A stretch of DNA of 64,000 nucleotides, taken from assembly GCA_013397115.1 (NCBI GenBank), contig VWZW01006873.1, forward strand, positions 1,322 through 65,321, read 5' to 3'. Positions 36,592 to 48,576 of the stretch are shown one piece after another. Each line of letters opens with the position of its first letter. Within the stretch, counting starts at the first letter, position 1. A program made the translations under genes and the position numbers. The stretch comes from Edolisoma coerulescens. Its lineage: Eukaryota > Chordata > Aves > Passeriformes > Campephagidae. The notes under the pieces were generated by a model that was given only the letters and a program-made list of their open reading frames with translations, was not told the DNA's origin and did not search any database.

Positions 36592-37800
36592 TGACATAAG
36601 GGCAGCCTGTATTTTAATGAGGTTGTCATACAAAAAACAAATTCTCTGAAGTTTGTCAAGTGAATAATTCTGCTAAATTCAAATTTATTTCTCCGTGGTG
36701 AAGGTCTCTTTTGTAACCACAATATTTTCTACTAGATGATCACAATGTGAAAGAGTCTTATCTTGTCTGTTGTCCCTTCTGACCTGGGGATAATCACACC
36801 ATTTGCATCCCTTGAAAGTTGCCCTGTTGTGTCCCTGAGAATGGTAACCTCCCAGGTAAGATGGAGTATTTGGCTGCTGACAAGAAAATATCCTTAATTT
36901 TCATTTATTTATTCCTGTCATAGTGGAGGTGTTCCAGCTTTGCCAGTGAGTATGCCAGAAATTAAAAGCTATGGAAAAAAACATAATTTTGGGCAGGGTG
37001 GCTTTACATTTGCTTTAAGCAGGCTTGTTTTTGCAGCCTGATTTCAGGCAATAACTTAATCCATTTGCAAGCATTTGTTGTCAGAATCTGTTGTTATGAC
37101 ATCTTCTGAGGAGTCCAAGCACAGGCTTTAGCAAAAACGTAGAGGAAGTTCTGATCTGAATGAGGGGTCCCTTAGGCAGGAGCACTGCTGTGATCACTCT
37201 GCTTGATACAGGTGCATGAGCCAAAGCAGCTGGTGGTAATGGGAGAGAAGGTAACTAGAGGCCACCCACTGCCCTCAGGTAACTCACTTCAGCAATTTTG
37301 TGAAGATCAAAAGTTTCAATTTGCATGTCTTCAGTGAAAAAAGTGATAGCTATTACCTATATACAACGTAGCAAATGAACTCCCATGTTATCTGCATCAC
37401 ATGAGGAATTGTTTAGTCAGAAAAGTCAAAATTCCAAAATTCTCATTTAATGTTTGTCAATGCTACAAACCATTATATTATAATAATTTTGTCAATTCAC
37501 AATGATAACCAAAACCCTCTGAATGAAAAATAAACTTTATTTTATGTCAGAACTTATATGACTTATGCAGAATTTTGAGAAAATTACTGTGGTATTTTAT
37601 TCAAGAGTATTAAACTGGTAGATTCAGCTCTGTGTCTCAGAAACCTGTACAAATAAGGGTCAGACCAGAAGTTAGACTCCTGTCTACTTTTACCTATATG
37701 TGCTAAATATAACTAGACCTGTTGTCTTTAATGTTAAAATAGAAAGAAATCTTGCCTAAACTCAGCTCATGACTTCAGTAGCTCAGAGTACCTTGTAAGC

Positions 37801-37870
37801 CTTATTTAAGCTTTACAACACCCATAAGATAAAGGATAAGATGAATTGTTATCTTCTGTGCAACCACTTT
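37801..37870 (-). mobile_element. MIR-type SINE remnant (antisense)
   Basis: On the plus strand, 'tatttaagctttacaacacc' is followed by 'cataagataaaggataagat' and 'gttatcttctgtgcaac'. This parallels the reverse complement of the remembered MIR 3' region (CATTTAATCCTCACAACAACCC, TATGAGGTAGGTACTAT, then TTATCCCCATTTTACAG). It is highly decayed; the order of blocks supports it more than any single match. Confidence 0.4.
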
Positions 37871-39540
37871 AAACTGTATAGAATGGCCTTCATGCTTTCT
37901 TTTCACGTTAAACAGCATCTAACCTTACAAGCAATTGCTGAAGGCATGATCCATGTATACAGTCACTTTAGCATTGGATTCTTATGGAGTGTCTTGAAAC
38001 AACTAGAGAACAAACATATACAAATATACTGCAAAAGAAGTTTACTGCAGTTAGAATATAAAGATTTTAATTTTTTTCTCTAGAGCCAACAGTATAAACG
38101 AGCTCTTGACTGCTAGGAACAAATTTAGGAGCAACTCTCACTAACTGAAGCACAGCATGTATTGGGTAAAGATAGACCACTTGGAAGTCTTTAATTAAAG
38201 TAACTTAACTGTTTAAGTACTTACTTAAATTACATAGAAAATAGTAAAGGTTCACCATGGTATCTTAAGATGCACCATTAATCTAACACTGCTGAAATCT
38301 TCACCTATCAACAGGATGCAGACAGAGTAAAAGGGGGGAAATGACACTGACTGGTCTAATGCATTAAAAGAAAAGGATACAATCAATTGGTTAGAAAATT
38401 TTTCCAGGAAGTATTCCAGGTGAGATTTTTATATTTATATCAATGTATGCTGCATCAAAGGTCTACCAGAAAATATCTAAATCTAATTGTATCACCTTAG
38501 GGAACAAAAACATTCTCTTTAGATGTTGATCATCTTCCTATCAAAGCCGTTATTTTTGATTTATACAGCCTCTGATGGTAGCTGTTACTGGTTCTGAGTT
38601 CTAATTAAGATTACATATGCACTACACTTTACATTTCCTTCTGAAGTTGTACATGGAGATCTTTACAACTCAGGAAATAGACTAAAAGATTCTTTGATTC
38701 ACCTGTGTTCACAAAATTTGTTTTGTGATATTAATAGCCTCTTGCATTTTAATAATATGAGCAGTAAATCTAAAGCCATACTGTAATGATTTCTGTGGGT
38801 CCAGAAGAGCTTTCTCCCCAGACCTCTCTTTGAAGCTATCTTCAATCCTAGATTCTTCTTTAGATAACAAGCTGTTTGTGATTTGTTCTGACTAAGCTGC
38901 CACAGTAATGAATATTAGTGTTTGAGATAGCTCCAGTGTTCTCTAGCAGGTTTAAAATAAAATACTAAAAGTTCAAGGGTATGAAACACATAGAAAGGCT
39001 TCACTTTTGATGAGTATTTGCTGAAATACACATTATTCCGCTTATTAGTTTCACAGATCTATATGGATTTATTTGGATTTATTTCTTTGTACAATAATTT
39101 TACTTACTAGTTCTTCCTTAACAAGTTTTCACTGCAAAGATTTTAAGATGGTAATTCTTGGAAAATGCTCCACTGGACTCTTAGTAGACCATAAAGACTC
39201 TGTGTGTACAATGTACACATTTCACATTGCAAACTCAGAAATGAGAAAAGTAAGATTTCATGCCACACAAAACAAGGAAACCAGAAAACCTTGTACTAAT
39301 TGTACTTTTCTCATTTTTACTTTCCCTCTCCTACTAATAACCTAATCACTAATATAGCACACAGTGCAGTGACACTACAGTGGCAAATACCTCAGAGGGA
39401 GGCCATCTATTTTTGCACATATAAAATCCATTCGATATTGATGTAACAAGATGTAACAAGAGAGCAAGTCTGAGTCATAAAAGAGACCTTCACCACAGAG
39501 ATATAAATTTGAATTTAGCAGAAGCATTCAGTTAACAGCT

Positions 39541-39589
39541 CCAGGGAATTTTTTTTTTTTGACCATCGTCTTTCTTCCCTGGAAGAAAG
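39541..39589. repeat. Overlapping short inverted repeats beside a T-run
   Basis: CTTTCTTCC (39570-39578) and GGAAGAAAG (39581-39589) form a perfect 9-bp stem with a 2-base spacer. CCAGGGAA at 39541-39548 can pair instead with TTCCCTGG at 39575-39582, looping out the T12 run. The two foldings are mutually exclusive. Confidence 0.7.
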
Positions 39590-40025
39590 AAGTTTCTAAG
39601 TTTAAAAGTTTCTGATGGAGGCAATGAGAAAAGGCTGATTTCAAAACGTAAATGTAGGTTAACTGTTGTCTGATACTTACTCAGCTCCGCTGTGCATGAA
39701 CCTTCTCATCTGGGATATATGTCTCATTCTCTGTTGCAACTTAAATACACTCATGCTAAAAGCAAAATTATTCTGCCTTTGGAATTAACTCCCTCTCTGA
39801 AATAGATGATTATGGTACAATGCCTGATATTTCTGCAATAATCATGCATTATGAGGAGTGCCTCAACTCTGCAGGTATATCTGATTTAAGAAACACCTGA
39901 TCCCTCTGTTTTAAGGGGGACAGTATTTTCCAGTGGAATTTTGATTTATTAAGCAGATAAAAATTATAACTTCCAGGCCCTTTGAATTTTCATCATTTTG
40001 TTGAAATTAGTAACAAACTGACAGG

Positions 40026-40067
40026 ATATGATAGATAGGTAACCACAGAGTTACCTATTTATCATAT
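40026..40067. repeat. Strong 18-bp hairpin, 6-base loop
   Basis: The left arm at 40026-40043 (ATATGATAGATAGGTAAC) pairs with the right arm at 40050-40067 (GTTACCTATTTATCATAT) around the loop CACAGA. Seventeen of 18 positions are Watson-Crick pairs in DNA. The remaining pair is a G-T wobble in the plus-strand transcript. It is the longest near-perfect inverted repeat I found in the window. At 42 bases it is shorter than typical microRNA precursors, and the flanks do not extend the stem. Confidence 0.9.
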
Positions 40068-43000
40068 ACTGCCAATAACCACAAGTCCACATAGTCATGT
40101 GTGCTACTTCATCTGTTGTGACCAGCAACTCGATGTCTTAGGAAAAAAGTGTGATTCAGTACACTGGGATTCCTTTAGTAACAAAGGGAATAGAAATCTG
40201 ATAGAAAAGCTTGCAAATTATCTATTGTGACTGTTCTCACAATCTAGTACTAGAAACGGGATACAATGATATGCAGGCTAAAAAGTGAAAGACAGTCATC
40301 TGTGAAGAAGTTTCAAGATAAACTTAATAATGAATTTTCTATTGGAAGATTTGAAGAGATCTATGAAGTGATACCGTCTGTGAGATTAACGTATATAGCT
40401 CACCTCGTGGCCCTCTTCAAAGGTCATGGGTAAACTGATACCAGTAAAATATTGAACCAAATGTAATTTTTCTATTTCTTAAGACTAGGTAGATTGGCAA
40501 ACGATTTGAGGGGAAGTAGCTTTCATGAAAGCTTTGTAATGAAGTGTAGGATTTACAGAGTTAAGATAAACTTCAAGGTTGGGTTATGTTGAACTATAAA
40601 ATAAATCAGAAATTATGTGTAACAGAAAAAATCTGTTTCCTTGCTTCTTGTATACACTTAAAGGAACCTTATCTTATCTAGCGCTTTATAGGTTTATTTT
40701 TTCAATGAACACTTAAAAAATGTACTATGATGCCTTAAGCAGTGGGTCATAAGAGGTCAATCAACTTTTGGACTGCTAACCCAAGGTAGTTCATCGATTC
40801 TGAAGAATCAAAAAGAAAAAAAAGAGAGTTGTATCTCTTTTTATGCTTCTCAGTGCCGCTGAGAGGTGTTTTAGGCACTGGCAAATCTAGACATTTTGTT
40901 TTCCCTGGTTTGATTTGTCCACAGACATACTTAATGGCTAATATGGAAATTCTAGGGAAGTGGTTGAATGGATCCAAAGAGGATAGGAAGGAACAGAGTT
41001 TTGGAATTTTGTCTGGGAATAGCAGAGTGGTGGGAAAATCCTCTGGGCCATCTAAAGACACCAAACTCCATGGAAATTGTACAACCCCTCTTTCCTCCCT
41101 GCCTCTCTCCTCCTGTTACCAGCATAGGACCAGAAACTGCATAAAATTGTTGGTCTGGATGTAGAGTCAACTTAAAGTTATGGTTTGTGCTTGCAGAGCA
41201 TCATGTTTCTACATGATCTCTCTCTGGGAAAAGGACTTCTTCCAAATTTAAACATTATAAGGATTTATTGAACCCTCTGCAATAGCAAAAATGTGCAATT
41301 TGAAGAGAAAATTGATAAAAGATTCAGAGGAGGAACACTAAATGTTCAGAGTTGTGGCAATGTGTTTAATAGGCAACACTGAGAAAGTTCTAGGGAAGTG
41401 GAGAAAGGTGTTAATATTTCAAAGTAAACAAGGATAGAGTTGCATGACGATACAAGTTTTCTTATACAAAAGTCATTGAACAAAAGCTAAATGTGTTTTC
41501 AAAGAAAGATCTGGGTTGTGTTGCAAAATGTGAGACACTAACATCGTGTGACCATGAAGCAGAAGTAGAATTTAAGACAGGTTGAGTTACTGAAGTCCTA
41601 TTATAAAGCTCAGAGAAGTGAAAGTGTATAGAATAGAATATACTATTTAGTAGAGTATTTAGTAAGAAAGAGTCGTACATCTGAATATGATCCTTCAAAG
41701 AATTTGAATAAAACTCCGTGTCCATTCCTGATGCCAGATTCCAGAAGAAGTGCCAGTCATAAGCTATGGAAGATCAATCTATTTGGCTTAATTGAGAAAT
41801 GAGTAGCCTACAGGCAACTAGACGATAAATAGTTGATAATGGAAAACTATTTCACTTTACCAAAAAAAATTCAACATGTGAAAATATAGTGGTCCCTACC
41901 AGTTAACGAAAACATGCTCAAACACAACGAGAAGTTAAGACTCGATGACAAAAATTACCAGATATGTTTTTGTATCTTTTGTTTGGAAGGACATCAGATA
42001 GATTGATTTTCTTGTAGATTGAAAATCTCTGGACCTGAATAGGGACAAGTAATTTCCACTCATAAACCAAACTTTTAAATAAAACAACAGGTTCTTTCAT
42101 TTACATTTTCAATTAAAGTTTCTGGAAGTCTTGGGAAACATTAAAAATTCTCCACAGGAAAATCTCATTTTGCCCTTTTTCTGCCAAAAAAATAAAACAC
42201 TTTCTGTTCAGAACTAAAAGGATTAAAAAAATCCCTCTTAACTGGTATAAAAACCTTTTTGTTCCCTCTGTAAAAAATAATTGTTGAGATACACAACAAC
42301 TTCAGTGCTACTTTAATTGCTTTAATTATTAGCAACCTAGATTTAACTTAGTCTTTTTACAGGTAAAATCTTGTAAAAGGTGTGTTAAAAATATTCCCTC
42401 CTGCTAGCCTGCCTTCAGTGCTGTTTAAAGAAACTGGCACACTGCTTTTGTAAAAGGTCTCCAGCGTATTGATAGGGACACTGCTACAAACACGGTCTGG
42501 GAAAGCGGGAGAAAAGAACATGTGTGATCACAGTGGTTCTATCTAAAATAGGATGAATGTAATAGAAATGTTGGCTCTAAGGAGTATTATGGTATATATG
42601 TATGTACAGACAAAGGTGAGTAGGCTGACATTTTTAACTTCTGAGCAGATAAACTTAAATGCTAGGTTCTGGCTTGAAATTAATATATGCTGGAAATCAG
42701 TGCTGCTACTAACTACAGATTGCTTAGAATCTCATCAGTTTTATTTAGCAGCTGGCAGATGTGAGGCCTTGGGAACCTAGTTGCCAGAACAGAGTGGTCA
42801 AAAGTTGCCCTTACAATGTACGGTGTTTGCCAAATGGCCAGCTTGAACCCAGTAACCAACATTTCACATACAGGCTCCTACAGGTAAACAGAGTATAAAG
42901 GAATAAACAAAGTCTACTTCTAAAAGTTGTAAGAAAATATAATTTTTAAAATTAAAATATCCATTTTTTATGTATATAATTTTGAGAATGAGAAAGCAGA

Positions 43001-44271
43001 CTTTTCTGAATTTGTCTGGCTGAGCTAGAAAATGCTCTAGCAGTTCAGCTATTGGAGCCAAAATTAACCAAAAGATCTTTCACATAAGGGCCCATTTCTA
43101 TGGCAACTAGAGAGGTATGGTGTGAACAATATTATCAAGTGTAAAAGGAAAAAGATAGCCAGCAATCTTGGTCTTCATAACACTAGAGTTAAATATAGTC
43201 TTCCAATTGAATTAGGGGGAAGTAGCTCAGGCTTCTAAATTTTGTAGTGCATAAATTTTAGGCATAATCTGAAAAAATGTTCTAAATTCATAAAGAAGTT
43301 ATAACGTTTGAGTTCTTAAGCAGTTAGTAGCAAATTAGAAGACATTTACCTACACAGGGAAGTCAATATTTTCTAAGGTCTCTTTTAAAAACTGTTAATG
43401 AGCTCTCAAGAAGGAGTGGTGTATCTAAATGCAAAAATCTAAACTGAAAAATATAAGCAGAACCACTGGAAAAGAACTTATTCATTGTATGAGGAAATAT
43501 TAAATAACCAATTCAGTCAGTTAGTTGAATTTATAATGAACTATGAACAAATTGGTGGAATTAAAAGCTTGACTGGCAGAGGAAAATTATCCTTTGTTAG
43601 TTTTGCTATGTATGGGATGATAGGTCTGACTTCAGAATGTAGTGCCAAGGGATATTCTGGAAGGCTGAAATAAGATGGGGCAACACATATATCACGGGAA
43701 ATTTAGAGGTTAAGGAATTGAAACTGTCAATGGCTAAGAAATATAGTGAATCATTCCTTACTGAGCCAGAGGCTAGAAGACCTAATGAGCTAATAATAGC
43801 ACACATTTCATACCCCCAGGAAAAGGGAGACATCAGAATGACACAGCAAGATAAAGAGGATTGGAAGAGTAACATGATTGGGATCATATGTGATTAAAAC
43901 ATCTTGTCATTAATTGTGGGAAATGATAGAAAGGATTTCCGTGATGGAAACAATAACAAAACGTGACAGTGTTCCAAAACATTCTATGCCCAGATACAGA
44001 TCGTAAAAAAGATTTAATCACTTTGTTTTGGTGCCCTTTTCATTTTTCTTCTCAGAAAGAGAAAATTGCAGGAAGAAATGCTTCCTGAATACAAATAAAA
44101 AAGTTAGTACCACCCTCCAAGATAGAATGGTCCTGTGTGATACAACTTTAAATTGAAAGGTTAACACAAAAAGTAGTAGCAAGCTATGAGGGAAGAAAAC
44201 TGAAGAAACATTGGGGGTCATGCAAAGACATCTGCTTTTATATTTAATAAAAAAAATTGTTACATATAGTG
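40068..44271. other. Anonymous AT-rich DNA, no gene seen
   Basis: Frames of 111 (plus, 40829-41164) and 105 codons (minus, 40747-41064) overlap each other on opposite strands and match nothing known. No RNA gene or mobile element recognised. Confidence 0.55.
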
Positions 44272-44317
44272 TTAGCTCTATTGAAGTCAGACACAACAGA
44301 TGTAAACGGAATTTTGA
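44272..44317 (+). repeat. Possible fragment of the ancient ATTGAAGTCA palindromic repeat
   Basis: 'ctctattgaagtcagacac' followed by 'gatgtaaacggaattttgac' fits the remembered arm of the amniote repeat (ATTGAAGTCAATGGAGTTACAC, GTGTAAACGAGAGCAGAATTTGGCC), with a shortened middle. It is weaker than the copies at 23029 and 47630. Confidence 0.35.
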
Positions 44318-45703
44318 CTTAATTGAGGCCTATGCCAAGTAAACACAGCAAAGTCTGGTCTGTGTTTCAGTGGTAACTATTTCAAATCCTCTTCTGGGAC
44401 ATTAATCTTTCTGGGAAACCTTGTCTGAGACAGGAAGAGCAGGAATGGCATTATGAGTTTTCAGCCTTACAGCCCACCCACCAGCTGAAAGGTGTAGTCA
44501 ATTCTTGCCTTGTATAAAGTCACTGAGGGGAAGCCAAGCCCTCACATGGGCTCTGGACAGAGGAGGATCAGAATACATGAAATTTACCTGCTTCTTGAGG
44601 ATGGATGAATAAACAGTAGGAAAATGTTGCTTTGGGATTGTTTTTCATTCAATAAAATGAGAAAAGTAGGGATCTGAAGGCATGTGATATATACGTTTCT
44701 TATAGAAATACTAACTTGAAGTAGTCATTGTTTTGTCTGTTCTTTCCACTCACACCTCGTGCTCTATAAGCCCTCTCAGTTCTTGTTAGACTTCCTAAAT
44801 AGAGGAGATATGGTTTTCTCATCATAATTAGTTTCACTTCAGAATGATATAACTAGGGAGTGCATGCAGGACCTGTACAGTGCTGTAACAAGGAGAATCA
44901 TTGCATGAAGGTGTTAAGTATTTTAATCATAAGACATTATATGTTCTTTAGATGTTGAAAAATATTTCCAACAAAATAATTTAAAACCATTTCACATAAG
45001 AAACACCTTTGTTATCTATGTCCAGTTCCTCATTTTAAAGCTTACAAAGCACCAGCTTTCACAAAGTTGGTTTACTAAAAAATTCAGAATATTCTATCCC
45101 CGCCCCCCACCATGTATCTACCTTATAAACTGGCATCAGACAGATTCAAATTAGGAAAATAATTACATCTGTTGCTGATTTGCCTGGATACATTCCGTTA
45201 CCATATCTCTCTGACTTGTAATGTTGCTCTTCTCACAGATGTTTTTACACCAGAGATCTCAGTGGGATTTTTTTTTTCTTTTTAATTTTCTGCAAACTAA
45301 TTTTTCTGTCAGTGAGAAATAAGGAATACAATTGTTTCTTTAGTGGCAATGAAATGCAGGAAGGCTAGATATTTCTGGCAAGAGCAATTGTGATACTGAA
45401 AAGCATACAGGAACCCTTAGTGACATGCTTGCACATTACTTTCTGAAGATCTGTTCTATCAGGCAACTTTGCAGCAGCATTTTTAGAGAAATATTTATAT
45501 TGAGGTGATGAAACTGAGACTCCCATGGGCAGTTTAGCCACTGTCTATTTCCCTATCTAGTTTTTAAGTGCATGTTGTTGTTCTGTTTGCATCCTGTCAT
45601 TGACACTATTCCCAGTTCGTATTTTCATATTTTATGTCCTTGTTGCTTGTCTCGAAAAAAAATGAAGTTCCAATTCTCACAAATTCTGTTTGTTTGAGGT
45701 TTT
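44318..45703. other. Anonymous AT-rich DNA, no gene seen
   Basis: The interval 44380-44580 is GC-richer and includes a 'gtataaagtcactgag' phrase, but no LTR or exon structure could be supported. No gene seen. Confidence 0.5.
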
Positions 45704-45728
45704 CCCCCCCTTTCCCTCCCCCCTCCCC
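45704..45728 (-). repeat. C-rich tract; minus-strand G-quadruplex motif
   Basis: On the minus strand there are four guanine runs (4, 6, 3 and 7 bases) with loops of 1, 1 and 3 bases, a very compact quadruplex motif. It sits in a wider pyrimidine-rich stretch (45700-45890) that also contains T-runs and CTTT/TTCC units. The overlapping frames at 45606-45893 and 45634-45927 are products of this skew. Confidence 0.85.
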
Positions 45729-45899
45729 TCCTTTTTTTCCCCAGTTGAGTGGTGTCCAGTGCTTCTGTTCTGTTTTTTTTTTCAGAGAATACATACATAC
45801 ACAGACTAATCTTTCTTCTCTCCTTCCCTTGTTTCTCTTCTTTCTTTCTTCACTTTCATTCCTTTTCCTCAACTTTTTGTTATTTAAAAACACTTACTT

Positions 45900-47629
45900 T
45901 CCATCCAACACAATAAATTCTATTTAGTCTGATTATTGATAAAATTTTAGTCAAAGGTAGGCAAAACAAGTGGTGATGTGGTCCGATATGAATTAGTTCA
46001 GCACTCAGCTGCAGATACCAGAAATCTGCACTTGACTGTTTTCCTTGTTTGATGGATTTTTGAAGTTATATTTCCAGCTCAGTGACAATACCTTAACCAA
46101 CAGCCTCTTAGAGGACAGGAAATACCCTGCTGACATTGATGTACTTTGTGTAAACATGTCAACAGTCTGCAGAGCCACTAACTCTTGAGAAGTCCATTTT
46201 ACAGAACAAACAGCCCTAGACCAGACTACTAATTAATCTTCCCTTACCTTTGCCTTTTATGCACAATAAAACTGCTTTGGCAAAACCACCCCAGCAAATG
46301 AAAACCTATCTCATTTGAGTATTCTCTTCTCCTGGGGTTGAATATTCCCTTAGAGGTGACAACTAAGATGATCATCTGTACTCCATGCAAAGAAACTTAG
46401 AATTCTCTGCTTTTCCTGTGTGGATCTAGCTCTGATATATTCATTTTATTGTCAGAACTATCCCCCTCTTAGAATATTTTACTATTTTTTTCCATCTGGT
46501 TTTTGTGTGTGCTTGTATTTGAGATAGTTTTCGTAGTTTGCTGAAAATTTTTGACAAACTCTATCCATGTTTATGTTTAGAAGAAAAAGTCATTGGTGTG
46601 CTGAGAAAGAGCTAGCATAGTAACTTGTAAGAGAAGGAATACTACTGAGGTAAAGACTGAAGGGGTCCCATTGACATACTAAAGGTTATCTGAGGTTCAT
46701 TAATAATGAGTTCCATTCAAACCAAACTTTATTGCTTGTACTTAACATGCATAAATGGAGAAAGTGAGCTTCTGAATTAAAAATTATGTCATGAGAGTAG
46801 CCTATCAGCACAAAAACCTCCAGTGTTTCAAAACAGGCAGATAGCTAATGGGTTGCCTTGAAGAAGTGCTGAATATAGAGAAATAGAATTTGGTGACAAT
46901 CCACTGACTGGAGTATGGTACCTTCTTACATTACTGTGTAATGAATAATGCATATTCCTCTTTGTTCACAGAAATGTGATGGTATGATAGATGAGAGTCT
47001 TTCAGGATCACCTAGGTATAACGTCTGAGAGCAAAGAGGTGGAAAAAGTGACCTCACAAAGTTCTTTCTATGATATGCTGACCTTTTTCAAACATAGTGA
47101 TTTCATCCCTAGGTACAATGTTTGGCCCTAATTTCCTAGTTGGACTGTGTGCACACACTCTCCTGACTGTGTAGGCAATCCAGCGGGTACTCATTCTCTT
47201 TTAAAAATATTTGCACAGATCCTGCATTGGTACCTCTTCAAGCAGCTTCCTTAATGGCATTTTTCTTTGGAGAAAAGAAGGTTCAACTCTTTGCTTTTAA
47301 TTTCAACTACTGTATACTTCTATGTTTTTATAAGAAGTAATAAACAAACAAAAATGAGATTTAGCTGCTTTCCATCTCTGTAAACCAGCCAGCCTCACTT
47401 GCTGTGACGAATTCCTCTGACACTTTACTGGACCGAGGTGTGAAGCAGAGTCCAGTGCCAAAGTTGTAAATTTGTTTCTGGAGGTAGAAAAGGACCAAAG
47501 GACATATCTGCTGAAATAATCACTTGAGGAAACAAGCACTGCGTCTTTTCTAAAATAGTAATGTAATACAAATTAAAAATTTCTTAGTACAATTTCTATT
47601 AGTGTTCAAAAGTTCTGGGCATCATTCTG
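45900..47629. other. Anonymous AT-rich DNA, no gene seen
   Basis: No frame longer than 78 codons and none recognised; no repeat stood out. Confidence 0.55.
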
Positions 47630-47716
47630 AGGCCAGACTTTGTGTGGTGTTCTTTCACTGAAACTAATGGAATGATGTTGGTCTCTTGCTCAATGAGAAT
47701 GTGGAGAATTTGACCT
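47630..47716 (+). repeat. Ancient palindromic amniote repeat (degenerate)
   Basis: The ends, GGCCAGACTTTG at 47630 and GAGAATTTGACC at 47705, are approximate inverted copies (GGCCAGATT / AATTTGGCC in the remembered form). Between them are 'tttcactgaaactaatgga', a decayed ATTGAAGTCAATGGA core, and 'ctcaatgagaatgtgg', corresponding to GTAAATGAGAGCAG. Of the palindromic repeat copies in the window this is the most complete. It may be a non-autonomous DNA transposon; the family name is uncertain. Confidence 0.55.
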
Positions 47717-48103
47717 ATAGTTTTTTCTTTCTTATTCTCTATAGGACTTGATTGACGAAATTAATATAAAAATAGATTGTTTGCAATTTAATTGTGCAGT
47801 GTTTGATTGGTCAGGGAATTTAGAGAGCTCACAGGAGAACAATTTGTGTTTCTGGTCCTGTTTATAGCCAGTTCATTCTTTGTACAATTGCTAGAATTTT
47901 TCATGGTAGAAGGGCATTTTTTACACATCACATATTCATTTTATTAGGCAAATAATGTATTTCAATTGTTAATTTCAGTACGTTTGAGGCCAGCTTTTGT
48001 TATGTGCTTGAAAATACACAAAATAATCAGATTTTGGATTTACGGTGGAGGCTGTTTGGCTGCTAAGTACCAGCAGTAGAAATTGTGAAGCCCAAGGCCT
48101 CTC

Positions 48104-48576
48104 TTAACAAGGCCAAGTGTTGGTGCTGCACCTGGGTTGGGGCAATCCCAGGTGCCAGCCCAGGCTGGGGATGAACAGATCGAGAGCAGCCCTGCCCAGA
48201 AGGACTTGGCGGTGCTGTGGATGAGAGCTGGACATGGGCATGGGCGCTCCCAGCCCAGAAACCACAAGAAAGATGGAAAGAGACTATCTGGAGGGGCATA
48301 CAGTGACAGTACAGGGGGGAAAGGCTTATAACTTAAGAGTAGGTTCAGATCAGATATGAGGAAGAAGTTCTCTGCTGTGAGGGTGGTCAGGCACTGGCAC
48401 ACACAGGACAGAGAAACTGTGGTTGCTCCATCCCTGGGAGTGTTCAAGGCAAGGCTGGATGGGGCTTTGGGCAGCCTGGTCTGTGAATGGTGTCCCTGCC
48501 CACAGCAGCGGGGTTGGAACCAGGCGATCTTTAAGGTCCCTTCCAACTCAGACCATTCTATAACTTTATGATTCTA
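48104..48576 (+). mobile_element. CR1 LINE fragment with internal deletion, 3' end intact
   Basis: Chicken Repeat 1 non-LTR retrotransposon, 5'-truncated as is usual. It begins with the AACAAGGCCAAGTG phrase of the C-terminal reverse-transcriptase region. It continues through 'aaggacttggcggtgctg' and 'cgctcccagcccagaa' (48244-48259), then jumps to the sequence that lies near the end of the element ('gaggggcatacagtgac'). The middle, roughly 400 bases in the usual consensus, is therefore missing. The 3' region is well preserved: GAGGAAGAAGTTCT, GTGAGGGTGGTCAGGCACTGG, 'ggtgtccctgccca', 'gatctttaaggtcccttcc'. It ends in the diagnostic ATTCTA-TGATTCTA type tail. Frames on both strands inside it (48040-48546 minus, 48137-48571 plus) are not genes. 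The copy is inactive. Confidence 0.93.

Larger units (their letters stand above)
36592..40025. other. Anonymous AT-rich DNA, no gene seen
   Basis: No frame longer than 90 codons and none recognisable. A tandem GATGTAACAA pair lies near 39439-39460. The probable MIR remnant and the 39541-39589 hairpin are listed separately. Confidence 0.55.

Noticed and set aside
44490..44560. GTATAAAGTCACTGAG as an LTR promoter
   Set aside because: A TATA-like string alone; no CCAAT, poly(A) signal or LTR ends in suitable positions.
45495..45545. GATGAAACTGAGAC as another MIR fragment
   Set aside because: Only about 15 bases fit and the flanks do not continue the match.
48040..48546. 168-codon minus-strand frame, the longest in the window
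   Set aside because: It runs antisense across the CR1 fragment and matches no protein; CR1 sense is the plus strand here.
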